From positions 1 to 15,252 of the forward strand of contig JAQGJZ010000481.1 of NCBI GenBank assembly GCA_028290385.1: a DNA stretch of 15,252 nt. Direction: 5' to 3'. The first letter of the stretch is position 1. Each line of letters begins with the position of its first letter. Positions 15,140 through 15,252 of this stretch are shown here, one piece after another. The notes beneath the pieces were generated by a model. It was not told where the DNA came from. It was given only the letters and a program-made list of their open reading frames with translations, and did no database searches. This DNA is from Enterovirga sp. (GTDB lineage: Bacteria > Pseudomonadota > Alphaproteobacteria > Rhizobiales > Beijerinckiaceae). A program made the position numbers and the translations under genes.

Positions 15140-15252
15140 TCAGCGCACCAGCGTGTTGCGGAACGCCCACGGCTCGGAGGTGTCGAGGTCCTCCGGGAAC
15201 AGGCCCGGCCGGCCGTCGAGCGGCGTCCAGTCGGTGTATTCCCCGATCACCG
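15140..15252 (-). CDS. Probable homospermidine synthase (C-terminal fragment, cut by window edge)
   Basis: The last 36 codons and the TGA stop of a gene that continues past the right edge. The readable residues include GEYTDWTPLDGRPGLFPEDL and end in DTSEPWAFRNTLVR. This matches, from memory, the conserved C-terminus of bacterial homospermidine synthase (YTDWTPL...LFPEDLD...DPW.FRN), the NAD-dependent enzyme that makes sym-homospermidine from putrescine, the typical polyamine of many Hyphomicrobiales. The catalytic part is outside the window, so the call is tentative. It is convergent with the DUF2937 gene, 27 bases away. Confidence 0.6.
   Translation of the reverse strand, partial: VIGEYTDWTPLDGRPGLFPEDLDTSEPWAFRNTLVR

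Noticed and set aside
1..15252. Mobile elements, CRISPR arrays, tRNA or rRNA genes, riboswitches, toxin-antitoxin or defence systems
   Set aside because: I looked on both strands for transposase or integrase motifs, spaced direct repeats, tRNA-like clover stems and defence-type domains and found none; gaps between genes are short and accounted for.

Overview
The window is GC-rich chromosomal DNA carrying densely packed, mostly single-copy core genes. Gene content and order point to an alphaproteobacterium of the Hyphomicrobiales (Rhizobiales), close to the Methylobacterium/Microvirga/Chelatococcus type of genome. The evidence is an Irr-type Fur regulator divergent from fabA-fabB-fabI, the tsaB-rimI-acyltransferase-miaB-phoH-ybeY cluster, trpS followed by a universal stress gene and an Nfu gene, and the C-terminal end of a probable homospermidine synthase. 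I see no rRNA, tRNA, insertion sequence, prophage, CRISPR array or toxin-antitoxin pair. No stretch longer than about 185 bases lacks a gene.

Left part (1-4720, all minus strand): read in the direction of transcription, the order is tsaB, rimI, a PlsC/OlsA-like acyltransferase, miaB, phoH and ybeY (5' part only). It forms two tightly coupled runs. In tsaB-rimI-plsC and in miaB-phoH-ybeY successive genes overlap by four bases (stop TGA inside ATGA, GTGA or TTGA). These genes serve tRNA modification (t6A, ms2i6A), ribosomal protein acetylation, lipid acylation and rRNA maturation.

Middle part (4841-9920, minus strand): an Nfu-type Fe-S carrier, a universal stress protein, trpS, and the unsaturated/general fatty acid genes fabA-fabB-fabI. 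Strong GC-rich hairpins follow nfu, fabI and fabB. fabA is divergent from irr (plus strand, 10104-10577), which has a good sigma70-like promoter. That promoter decides the start codon of irr.

Right part (10600-15252): a secreted SH3-domain protein (minus) is convergent with irr and divergent from a D-2-hydroxyacid dehydrogenase (glyoxylate reductase type, plus). Next come a GNAT acetyltransferase coupled to an opgG/opgD-type glucan protein with a Tat signal (minus), a DUF2937 two-span membrane protein (plus), and the 3' end of a probable homospermidine synthase (minus).

Hunt result: this is mainly an ordinary housekeeping region and I do not see a convincing undescribed system. The points most worth a second look are the regulatory structure between irr and fabA, a palindrome over a possible miaB promoter, an opgG without opgH coupled to an atypical GNAT gene and divergent from a DUF2937 gene, and the hairpin between fabB and fabI.
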